DNA from: UBA1151 sp963579925
Lineage (GTDB): Bacteria > Chloroflexota > Dehalococcoidia > Lucifugimonadales > Lucifugimonadaceae
Length of the DNA: 32,120 bases
NCBI GenBank assembly: GCA_963579925.1
Contig: CAUZJA010000007.1
Coordinates: 1 to 32,120 of the forward strand
Direction of reading: 5' to 3'
The translations under genes were made by a program, and so were the position numbers. Of this stretch, positions 15,801 through 22,847 are shown piece after piece; within the stretch, counting starts at the first letter, position 1; every line of letters starts with the position of its first letter. The notes below the pieces were generated by a model that was given only the letters and a program-made list of their open reading frames with translations, did no database searches and was not told the DNA's origin.

Positions 15801-18800
15801 GTGGAAGGTGTTGGGAGTGCAACCGTGAACTGGGTGCCACCGAGCGACGATGGTGGAGCGCCCGTCGTTAGCTACACAGTCACTGCATCGCCTGGTAGTA
15901 CGTCGACTACCGTGGGTGGGACGACTACGATGGCCACTCTCAGTGGCTTGCCCTCGGGCGGCCGCCACACGCTCACAGTGGTTGCCTTTAACGGCGCTGC
16001 CACATCCACCGCATCGGAACAATCAAACCCCGTTGTTCCCTATACAGGTGCCCTGATTGTCAACTCAACAGGGAATGCGCCGGACTTCGACCCGGTAGAT
16101 GGTGTCTGCAATGTCACGGACGGATCGCCCGTCTGCACCCTGAGAGCAGCGATGGAAGAGTCGAATGCCAGCGCGGGCTATCAAGCAATTCTGTTCGATA
16201 TAGCGATCTCTGACCCTGGATACATAGCCAGCACCACGTCGTTCAGGATATCTCCAACGGGCACTCTTCCCTTCATTGAAGATGCGGTCCTGATTGATGG
16301 CTATTCCCAGTCGGAGGCTACTGGCAACACGGCTCCGTTCGGTTCGGCCCTCAATACGGTTATCAAGATCGAGTTGGATGGCGGTCTGATTGCCGATGGA
16401 TCGCCAGACGGTCTCGATCTGATAGCGGGGGATTCAACTATTCGCGGAATCGCGATCGGTGGGTTCTCGGGCTCTGGGATTATTGTGAGTTCGGGTGGCA
16501 ATCATGTTGAAGGAAACTTCCTGGGTGTGGACGTGATGGGCACTACCGGGAATGGGAATGCTGTTGACGGCGTTGCCTTCGGTTCAGGATCGACCAGCAC
16601 GGTCAACGTAGTTGGAGGAATTCATCCTCGACAAGCCAACTTGATCTCTGGCAATGCTGCAGGAGTCTCAATCACCGGTATCAGCATTCCGGGTGTGAAT
16701 ATCGAGGGAAACCTTATCGGCACTGACATCAACGGATCTGCCGCCATCCCAAACACACGCTCTGGTGTCCTGATCAGCAGTGGAGCGCCCAAAGTGGTCG
16801 TAGGTGTCAGGTCCGGTGGAGCAGGGAACGTTATATCCGGAAACGGGATGCATGGAATCGAGATCGTTGGCTCTGATTCTGGGTCTGGAGCAGTGACTAT
16901 TGCTGGTAACCGAATTGGTACCAGCGCGTCAGGGGTGGCCGCGCTTGCCAACGGTAGATATGGCATTTTCATAGATGACTCTTCCCTGATAACTATCGGC
17001 GGTAACACGAGCGCGGAGAGAAACGTAATCTCTGGCAATGGTCGACATGGCGTGGCAATCAGCGGCACAAGTTCCAATTCAAACTCGATCTGGAGCAACA
17101 CAATAGGCGCGTCTCCAGACGGTGAAACGGCTGTAGCCAACGGCGATGCTGGCGTGATTATTAAAAATGGCGCATCCGACACGAGAATTGGCGGAACGGA
17201 GGCGATTGGAAACCTCATCGCTTACAACGGTGGTGATGGAATTAGGATTCTCTCCTCCAGTGCCGCTAGTTCCACTGAAAACGTGATTTCGTACAACTCA
17301 ATCCATTCAAACGGTGGGCTTGGAATTGATCTTGCGATCGTGGGATACGATCTCGGAACGTGTATCGATTGCCCGGGTGATGGCGTCACGACCAACGCAC
17401 TGAGTGTGGAGGGGCTGGATGGCGATGGTATCCAGCTTGACGATGACGTCCATGTCTTACGAGATGGCACTATGTCACGGCAATCTCAACTCCAATCCCT
17501 TGATTTGGGATCAGATTTCTCTGTTCTAGGGAACAACTCCCAGCCATTCCCTGAGATCACATCGGTGTTGCGCGACACATCAATCACCACCATCTCTGGA
17601 ACGTTTACTGGGTCGGCTACGTCCACTTATATCCTTGAATATTTCTCCAGTTCCGCCTGTGACCCCTCAGGCTACGGAGAAGGCGAGACGTTCCTGCTGC
17701 AAGAACCCATCACAACCGACGGATCAGGGAACGCCGCCTTCAGCGGTGAAGTGCCATCAGTGCTGGCGAGCGATCTGCATGTCACGATGACAGCGACTGA
17801 TGTGTCCGAGAATACGTCGGAATTCTCAGCTTGCGCCGGTGGTCCGGTCCTCAATATCACAGTTGAGGACGCTGTCGGCGATCCGGTCGCGGGCGCTGCC
17901 GTGTTCATCTATGACGCTGATAGCACGAGCGAGTTCCCTCTGATCGAGGGCCGATTCCTCAGTACAGATTCAAACGGTCAGCTTCTCGTGGACTCTCTGA
18001 GCATTTCGGCTACTGGCACCGTACTTATCAGCGTCGTGTCGAACACACCCAATCTCGCGTTGCGGGCTACCAGTTCCCTTCCTGCGGTGATCACTATCGA
18101 TCCATCGTCCACCACTAATGTTGTGTTCACCGCTATCGATGTCGACGGTAACCCGATGCTGGGGGACGCGGTGCGAGTTAGTGCGCGAGATGCGTGGACC
18201 GTGCCAGCAGCGGCAACGCTTGGCGGCGGGCTGGCGTCCGTATTGATGACGCCTGGCGAATATCAGATCCAGTTCTGGAGCTCGACGGACCGGTATGTAT
18301 TCGTATTTCCGGATGTGACGATTCATCCGACGACCACCAGCTTCAGCCTGGACGCCAGAGTAATCGGAACAGGAGATCTTGGCGTCGATTTCACGGGGGA
18401 CTTTGACGACCTTTATATGTTCCCGGTCCATGAGCGAAGCCTTACCTTCCCGTTCATGAATCCCGCCAATGGCCAGATAGTCAAAGTTTCACCGGGATCG
18501 TGGGACGCATTCATTGATCTCCAGAAAACGAGTGGGAGTTTGATCTGGCGCTACTCCGTGAACATCTGGGATGACCTGGCGGTCACGGACGGATCTATTG
18601 CTACGACAACAACCGGCGGGACATTCCAGGCAGTGTTGAGTCCAGTCAGTAATTCGTTCGCGCTTGGTGAAAGCCCTCTTCTGAATCTGTCGGTGCAAGA
18701 TGGCGTCGGTCACGCCATGCGAGGTGTCTTCACGACCGACCTGAGTTTCAACAATGTGACAAATAGGGATGCGCGGCTCACCGTCACATATCCCAACGGC

Positions 18801-20960
18801 GCCACATTTGTAGACATTACAGGCAACGCAGCATGGGGCTCGACCTATACGGTGACGTTGCCGGATGGCGCAGTCCCGGGGCCATATACGGCGACTCTCA
18901 CATTCATCTCACATCAGGGCACGACAATCGCCACAACCACGTTCCAGGTTGGGGGATGGGATTTTGGTGATGCTCCCGACCAGCGCTATCGGTCCAGTAC
19001 CGCGTCAGATGGTGCAAGACACCAACTCATCGATCACATACGCCTTGGTGCCACGAATACGGGCGAACCAGACGCCATAGCGCAGAACGGCGATTCTGAC
19101 GATGGTCTGGTGAGTTCTGATAGCCACCTGATCGTCTCTGTGGTCAACGATTCATGGTTTTCCACTTCCACCGGTGCCACCACGAATGGCTCCGGCGTGC
19201 CGCTTGTGTATCTGAACGTTCTGGTTGACTGGGATGAAGATGGTGACTGGGAGGGATCTCAGGATTGGGCGCTTCAGAATTTGCCGATTGCACTGGCTGC
19301 CGGTGGGTCGATTGAGCTGAACACCGGGATACCGTTGCCGCTGCTCAAGTGGATCAGGATCACGGTTTCTGACGCTGTACTTGAAAACTACATCGGCACC
19401 GGCCTGATCAACGCCGGCGAGACGGAGGATTACTTCTTCTACCAGACGCCAAGCTCGCACGATCCGTACTTCTCGACCGGCCACGATGCTTCATCTAGCT
19501 GGGTTCACGCATCCGGGCTCTCGCGCTATCACGAGCCACTGGTTTCGATAGGCGGACTTCACGATGTGCGGCAGTCGTTAGCGCATGATCCGTTCTACTC
19601 GGTTGAACACGATGTCAGTACGTCCTGGATCCATGATGCCACCTACACGAACTATCACGATCCAATCGTGTCGGGCACCGGAATTGATCCCGTTGAGTAT
19701 CTGGCCCACGACCCGTTCTTCTCAGCGGGGCATGATCCGGCAACAAGCTGGGTTCACGACGTCGGGCCCAGCACATGGCATTCGGCAAGTACCTCTGCTA
19801 GCACTGGCCTGTTTCAGCATAATGCGGCGTCTTCGCTTGGCCACGACCCATACCTATCCCAACAGCACGACTCAGGCACATCTTGGATACATGATGGCGC
19901 AATCTCCGCATTTCACGAGCCAGCGATCTCCGGCATCGGGACCACAACCGTTACGCTCGCGATAGAGGGATTCGCCACGACGGAATATTTGGGGCACGAT
20001 GCGTTCTTCTCGGAAGGACATGACTCCGTAACTTCATGGATCCATGACAGTTCACTATCGGCGTACCACGATCCTGCTATCTCATCCGTAGATGTGGACT
20101 TCAAGTTCCATGAAGTGTCACTCTCTCTCGGCCACGATAGTTTCCTTTCAAAGCATCACGATGCCCTGACATCGTGGACGCATGATGGCGTGTATTCCAA
20201 TTATCACGACCCTGTGCCATCGGTGTGGGGCGGACATGATCCGGTGGCGTCAGTCGCACATGATGTGCTCCTATCGACGATCCATGATCCACTTGAGTCA
20301 GGCGGAGGGAATCAGCACACCGTTGAGTCACTCCGGCATGAGGCATTTTTCTCTGGTAATCACGACGCGATTGCATCGTGGATCCACGATGGAGCTTTCT
20401 CGAACTCCCATGTGCCTATGGATTCAGCGCTCGGCTACCGCGACGCGGAAGAGTCGCTTGTGCATGATCCATATCTATCTGCGCAACATCACCCGGATAC
20501 GTCCTGGATCCACGATGGCGCGTATTCCACCTGGCACGAACCGCTGCTGTCTACTGCAACAGGAACGCAACTGCATCTCGCGACGGAATCGCTGGGGCAC
20601 AACGCATTCTTCTCGGTCAATCATGATCCGAATACCAGCTGGAAGCACAACGGAAGCGATTCGTTCTGGCATGTTCCAACGATCTCAGCCGCGACCAGTT
20701 CTGCCACCACGTCTCGGCTGACGCTGTTGGAGTCGGCCGTGGCGCACGAGGCATTCTTCTCGAACGGACACGATCCTGAGACGACGTGGTTCCACGATAG
20801 TTTCGTGAGCGGTTGGCAGCATCCTCAGGCGGCGCGTGATGGACACGATGCAGTTGTTTCGCTGGGCCATGAGCCTGCGTTATCGCGAGGCCATGACGTG
20901 CTTACGTCGTACTCACATGAAGGCAGCATCTCGAACTGGATCGCGCCACAGGCTCCGTAG
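12801..20960 (+). CDS. Giant secreted subtilisin-like (S8) protease with FN3, CSLREA, beta-helix, GEVED and His-Asp octad repeats
   Basis: 2,719 residues from a TTG start; no ATG or GTG fits better before the signal segment (SILPALVLAAVIGAITLVLL, residues 28-47). Order of parts: an inhibitor-like prodomain (about 75-150); an S8 protease (about 160-480) with the triad D205 (AVIDTGVNYLHEDL), H262 (DNDHGSHVAGTV) and S427 (NGTSMATPMVSG), plus oxyanion N359 (AAAGNSG); an FN3 domain (about 593-685); a nidogen/propeller-like Trp-rich domain (about 735-930); a second FN3 (about 989-1083); a CSLREA-type start (VCTLRAAMEESNAS); a right-handed beta-helix with GNVISGNGMHGIEI-type turns (to about 1520); Ig-like domains; a GEVED domain (about 2050-2215, WDFGDAPDQRY, VDWDEDGDW, AGETEDYFF); and 500 residues of His-Asp octads. 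It ends with no sorting signal or membrane helix. All catalytic residues are present. Substrate and anchoring are unknown. Confidence 0.93.
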   Translation: MKPEETSSINLLPDQFRLRVDSPAASILPALVLAAVIGAITLVLLEISDSPANASEYVPADGSDSRNAPASIPEDALFVPGELLITFVTPDPDAQIPTAMLASEALPEGIAFESRIGRSDTWVAQVIEGSELETAAAIATDSRIKYAEPNYIYHASEIPDDTRFAELWGMHNTGQSGGTVDADIDAPEAWDINTGTSTLVVAVIDTGVNYLHEDLADNMWVNQAEFTGVPGEDDDGNGHIDDIYGIDTVGTGDSDPMDDNDHGSHVAGTVGAVGNNALGVSGVAQNVSIMAVKFLNSSGSGNTGDAIEAFQYVIDMKQSGVNIKITQNSWGGGPFSQGLFDIMNKAGALGILHMAAAGNSGTDNDVTPHYPSSFELPYVVAVAASDHNDARASFSQYGSLSVDIAAPGTNILSTELGDTYGTKNGTSMATPMVSGIAALIASAHPTSTAAQIRRLLLNSIDALPAWEGLVSTGGRANAYNALVNDGSTSTLLVLSPDAGTVLYTGTSTTLEVDVLAGPDVVSGASVMASFSSGDTPVALLDDGVGVDATSRDSIYSVVWTPSIAGNVVVSVAAGKPGVSTSTRTLSLEVRHSDPPRNIVAIAGNAQSTVSWDPPMNPGISPTLSYQVISVPAGGSTTTSASVTTTVVTGLTNGTPYAFVVKAINAQGTSASSTASITVTPKLPGDIRVTSTPISLIASPETIFTQAVTVFNDGPGILTLDASISDAAVGGDVTGGPDAFGYTYQDSDEPGGPAFSWIDIIDSGTPIISGNDARVAIPIGFDFEFYGIEYDTLWVATNGIAGFTSLNIAEYITHSLPKVTTPNNLIAAFWDDLFVTSSDHLVYELRGDAPGRELVVTWDQVESNFNSSDSYTFQMILSETSHFIKFQYDSIVGVNSRATLGIENDSGKVGLEVSRLTDYVKDDLAVLISPPALTVAPVSAVIPAGSSTDLTIRLNAFVHPTGTSSPVLSISSDDPDETLIEIPLEVEVSAGAPGRPTDVIAVEGVGSATVNWVPPSDDGGAPVVSYTVTASPGSTSTTVGGTTTMATLSGLPSGGRHTLTVVAFNGAATSTASEQSNPVVPYTGALIVNSTGNAPDFDPVDGVCNVTDGSPVCTLRAAMEESNASAGYQAILFDIAISDPGYIASTTSFRISPTGTLPFIEDAVLIDGYSQSEATGNTAPFGSALNTVIKIELDGGLIADGSPDGLDLIAGDSTIRGIAIGGFSGSGIIVSSGGNHVEGNFLGVDVMGTTGNGNAVDGVAFGSGSTSTVNVVGGIHPRQANLISGNAAGVSITGISIPGVNIEGNLIGTDINGSAAIPNTRSGVLISSGAPKVVVGVRSGGAGNVISGNGMHGIEIVGSDSGSGAVTIAGNRIGTSASGVAALANGRYGIFIDDSSLITIGGNTSAERNVISGNGRHGVAISGTSSNSNSIWSNTIGASPDGETAVANGDAGVIIKNGASDTRIGGTEAIGNLIAYNGGDGIRILSSSAASSTENVISYNSIHSNGGLGIDLAIVGYDLGTCIDCPGDGVTTNALSVEGLDGDGIQLDDDVHVLRDGTMSRQSQLQSLDLGSDFSVLGNNSQPFPEITSVLRDTSITTISGTFTGSATSTYILEYFSSSACDPSGYGEGETFLLQEPITTDGSGNAAFSGEVPSVLASDLHVTMTATDVSENTSEFSACAGGPVLNITVEDAVGDPVAGAAVFIYDADSTSEFPLIEGRFLSTDSNGQLLVDSLSISATGTVLISVVSNTPNLALRATSSLPAVITIDPSSTTNVVFTAIDVDGNPMLGDAVRVSARDAWTVPAAATLGGGLASVLMTPGEYQIQFWSSTDRYVFVFPDVTIHPTTTSFSLDARVIGTGDLGVDFTGDFDDLYMFPVHERSLTFPFMNPANGQIVKVSPGSWDAFIDLQKTSGSLIWRYSVNIWDDLAVTDGSIATTTTGGTFQAVLSPVSNSFALGESPLLNLSVQDGVGHAMRGVFTTDLSFNNVTNRDARLTVTYPNGATFVDITGNAAWGSTYTVTLPDGAVPGPYTATLTFISHQGTTIATTTFQVGGWDFGDAPDQRYRSSTASDGARHQLIDHIRLGATNTGEPDAIAQNGDSDDGLVSSDSHLIVSVVNDSWFSTSTGATTNGSGVPLVYLNVLVDWDEDGDWEGSQDWALQNLPIALAAGGSIELNTGIPLPLLKWIRITVSDAVLENYIGTGLINAGETEDYFFYQTPSSHDPYFSTGHDASSSWVHASGLSRYHEPLVSIGGLHDVRQSLAHDPFYSVEHDVSTSWIHDATYTNYHDPIVSGTGIDPVEYLAHDPFFSAGHDPATSWVHDVGPSTWHSASTSASTGLFQHNAASSLGHDPYLSQQHDSGTSWIHDGAISAFHEPAISGIGTTTVTLAIEGFATTEYLGHDAFFSEGHDSVTSWIHDSSLSAYHDPAISSVDVDFKFHEVSLSLGHDSFLSKHHDALTSWTHDGVYSNYHDPVPSVWGGHDPVASVAHDVLLSTIHDPLESGGGNQHTVESLRHEAFFSGNHDAIASWIHDGAFSNSHVPMDSALGYRDAEESLVHDPYLSAQHHPDTSWIHDGAYSTWHEPLLSTATGTQLHLATESLGHNAFFSVNHDPNTSWKHNGSDSFWHVPTISAATSSATTSRLTLLESAVAHEAFFSNGHDPETTWFHDSFVSGWQHPQAARDGHDAVVSLGHEPALSRGHDVLTSYSHEGSISNWIAPQAP
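19458..20957 (+). repeat. C-terminal H-D-x-x-x-S-x-x octapeptide array (about 50 units)
   Basis: From residue 2220 to the end, the protein is built of octapeptides headed by His, usually followed by Asp or Glu, with Ser at position six. Five octad types recur in order: A HxxxxSLG, B HDPFFSxG, C HDPxTSWI, D HDGxxSxY, E HDPxxS plus a variable loop. An example is HDPFFSAG-HDPATSWV. I count about twelve modules of about 35-50 residues and roughly 52 His-headed octads. Module 7 is shortened, and some A octads have lost the His. The copies differ at DNA level, so the pattern is old and kept at protein level. It matches no repeat family I know. Confidence 0.85.
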
Positions 20961-20969
20961 GGTCTGGAG

Positions 20970-21446
20970 CTAGTCGGCCTGCTTACGCGGCGTCTTACGG
21001 TCGTCGCTGTCCAGCAGAATTGTTACCGGGCCATCGTTGACCAGATCAACGTGCATGTAGGCACCGAAGACGCCAGTGGTCACTTCAACGCCACGATCCT
21101 GGAACGCCGCAACCGTGCGGTCGAAAATTGGCTCTGAAACCTCGCCGGGGGCTGCTCCGGTAAAGCTCGGTCGTCGGCCCTTGCGCGTGCTGGCGTAAAG
21201 CGTGAACTGACTGACCAATAGTGCCGAGCCATCTACTTCAAGCAGAGACCGGTCGAATCCAGACTCATCGCCTTCCTTTGGGAACAGACGCATGTTGACG
21301 GACTTTTCAGCAATGTAGTCGATGTCATCTTGCTCATCGTCATGCGTCACGCCAATCAGGATCATCAAACCCAGTTTCGTTGAGCCGGTGATCTGGTCGT
21401 CTACCGTGACACTTGAGCGCGTTACACGCTGAATAACGGCGCGCAT
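20970..21446 (-). CDS. dtd: D-aminoacyl-tRNA deacylase
   Basis: Cleaves D-amino acids (and glycine from tRNA-Ala) off mischarged tRNAs, a proofreading step in translation. 158 residues from the ATG at 21446, which gives the family start MRAVIQRVTRSSVTV; a TTG at 21455 would add three residues. The conserved SQFTLYA (79-85, with the active-site Ser/Gln/Phe/Thr) and the cross-subunit motif NDGPVTI (near 137) are both present. GRRPSFTGAAPGE is typical. It lies 29 bases after fmdB on the same strand and converges on the giant protease gene with only nine bases between the stops. Confidence 0.96.
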   Translation of the reverse strand: MRAVIQRVTRSSVTVDDQITGSTKLGLMILIGVTHDDEQDDIDYIAEKSVNMRLFPKEGDESGFDRSLLEVDGSALLVSQFTLYASTRKGRRPSFTGAAPGEVSEPIFDRTVAAFQDRGVEVTTGVFGAYMHVDLVNDGPVTILLDSDDRKTPRKQAD

Positions 21447-21475
21447 TTCAATCAACCAGCCTGTTGGGCATTCGT

Positions 21476-21829
21476 CTAGTGGCTATGAGTGGAGCCGCCG
21501 TGGGTGTGAGACTTGGCGTCAGAAGAGTCTGATGATGAGTCTGACGAACTTGAAGAGCTGTCTGATGACGAACTGGAGTCAGAACTGGACTTGCTATCAG
21601 ACTTTGAATCGTCGGATGAAGATGACGATGATCCGGATGAGCGTGAGCCTGAAGACGCGTTGTCTTTGCGATACCAGCCACTGCCCTTGAAGTGAATCGC
21701 GGGCACGGAGATTCTTCGCTGAGAAGTCGAGCCACACGTCGGACATTCCGCGTCTGGCGCATCGTGAAAGTCCTGAATAGTCTCAAATTCATGCCCGTTG
21801 TCATCGCAACGATACTCATAGGTTGGCAA
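21476..21829 (-). CDS. FmdB-family zinc-ribbon protein with Ser/Asp-rich tail
   Basis: 117 residues from a TTG with GGAGA about eight bases upstream. The N-terminal 50 residues are the FmdB-type putative regulatory domain: MPTYEYRCDDNGHEFE, ECPTCG and IHFKGSGWYRKDN. The usual four Cys ligands are reduced to three (C8, C29, C32), because the expected second Cys is Asn (N11). From about residue 58 the chain is almost only Ser with Asp and Lys, ending in a His-containing SHTHGGSTHSH. Family function is poorly known and often guessed as regulatory. The low-complexity tail could be disordered or bind metal. It lies directly upstream of dtd, probably in the same transcript. Confidence 0.88.
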   Translation of the reverse strand: MPTYEYRCDDNGHEFETIQDFHDAPDAECPTCGSTSQRRISVPAIHFKGSGWYRKDNASSGSRSSGSSSSSSDDSKSDSKSSSDSSSSSDSSSSSSDSSSDSSDAKSHTHGGSTHSH

Positions 21830-21956
21830 CTATAGTCTCCGGAGAGGAGCGCCAGGTTGGAATTGGCACTCGAAGGTTTGATTTGCTAGCAGCTAAACAA
21901 AGCTAGCAAGCCAGTGGTGGCATGTCAATTTAGAAGTGGCTCACACTTTGAGGAAC

Positions 21957-22043
21957 ATGAACCCCAATATTGATCTGAAGCGCCTCAAATATTCGATGGC
22001 GAACAACCCCAAAACGACTCATGAAGGCATAGAATCCCTCTAA
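21957..22043 (+). CDS. Possible 28-codon reading frame coupled to the next gene
   Basis: ATG at 21957 preceded by GAGGAAC. It encodes a charged peptide starting MNPNIDLKRLKYSM and ending HEGIESL, and its TAA overlaps the ATG of the following gene (TAATG at 22041-22045). The next gene has no visible ribosome site of its own, so translational coupling is plausible. It may be a leader or a real small protein; it could also be chance. Upstream, TTGCTAGC/GCTAGCAA (21883-21890 and 21902-21909) forms an 8-bp hairpin. Confidence 0.35.
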   Translation: MNPNIDLKRLKYSMANNPKTTHEGIESL

Positions 22044-22570
22044 TGACGACTTTAGTGGACGCTATTCAGATACGCTTCCGGAACCCCTCGCTCAGACTCG
22101 CATTTGCCGTGATGTTCGGATTCCTTGTTATCAGCGGTGCGATTCTTGGTCCGACGGTAATTAAGGGTGGCGTGCAGAATTTCCAGGAGCTCAAGCGGGT
22201 GCAGTCTCGTGATTACGCGGGGCCGATTGAGACATGGATTCGACCGTGGATCGTCCTCAACGCCAATATAATGATCGATGCACGGGGTGCGAAGGACTGG
22301 CGGGTCAAAGACTTCAAATTTGGGCCGTGCTCCCAGAATAACCTGAGGCAACTTCCCACCCGTGACCTGCGCGACGTAATCGAACAGAGTTGTGAGGACC
22401 TGTCGCGAATCCAGAACGCGCACGGCGGTGAGTGCTTCACGGTTTCTGAGTGCAACATTACCGATGAGACTAAGGACGAGATTCGTCTTGTGATCGCTAA
22501 CCTGGATGAAGTGTTCAGCGGCCTGGGTTTGGTTATTCCTTATGAGGTTGATGAGCAGGGGATTCCATAG
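22043..22570 (+). CDS. Hypothetical single-pass membrane protein
   Basis: 175 residues. A short basic N-terminus (IRFRNPSLR) is followed by one hydrophobic segment at about 18-40 (LAFAVMFGFLVISGAILGPT), so the rest is probably outside the cytoplasm. The outer part contains four Cys (FKFGPCSQNN, IEQSCEDLSR, GGECFTVSECNIT), which could form disulfides. I do not recognise the family. The start overlaps the stop of a 28-codon frame. A MITE-like element follows 30 bases after the stop. Confidence 0.65.
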   Translation: MTTLVDAIQIRFRNPSLRLAFAVMFGFLVISGAILGPTVIKGGVQNFQELKRVQSRDYAGPIETWIRPWIVLNANIMIDARGAKDWRVKDFKFGPCSQNNLRQLPTRDLRDVIEQSCEDLSRIQNAHGGECFTVSECNITDETKDEIRLVIANLDEVFSGLGLVIPYEVDEQGIP

Positions 22571-22599
22571 AGTCCGCTCATCGCGCCTGAAGAGGCTCG

Positions 22600-22726
22600 T
22601 CCCACATCTGTCATTCTGAGGTCTTCCAAAGAATTTCAGTTATGAATGAGGGCGTGCGCGTGGTAGACGCTGGTGCGTGCTTGATACAGAGATTGTTCGT
22701 GGAACCTCAGAATGACAGATGTGGGA
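22600..22726. mobile_element. MITE-like element with perfect 23-bp terminal inverted repeats
   Basis: 22600-22622 (TCCCACATCTGTCATTCTGA then GGT) and 22704-22726 are perfect reverse complements. The similarity continues inward imperfectly (CTTCCAAAGAA versus TTCCACGAA). The 127-bp unit is flanked on both sides by TCG (22597-22599 and 22727-22729), a possible 3-bp target duplication. No coding sequence lies inside. From 22730 to 22847 I see no feature before the purL stop. Confidence 0.65.
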
Positions 22727-22847
22727 TCGTGGCCTCGCGACAGGGCTGATCTGTTGATGAATTCGCAGCGCTCCAGATCCTTCGATTACGGCGTAAAGCC
22801 ACCTTCGCTCAGGAAAACATGGCTGGAGTGGTGGCCGAGTCAGCGGA

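Noticed and set aside
12801..20960. Misassembled fusion of several genes
   Set aside because: The frame is uninterrupted for 8 kb with consistent composition, and the domains follow an order typical of large secreted proteins.
21448..21819. Second long minus frame rich in Thr/Pro/Arg overlapping fmdB
   Set aside because: It is the shifted reading of the Ser/Asp-rich repeat tail of the FmdB-type gene.
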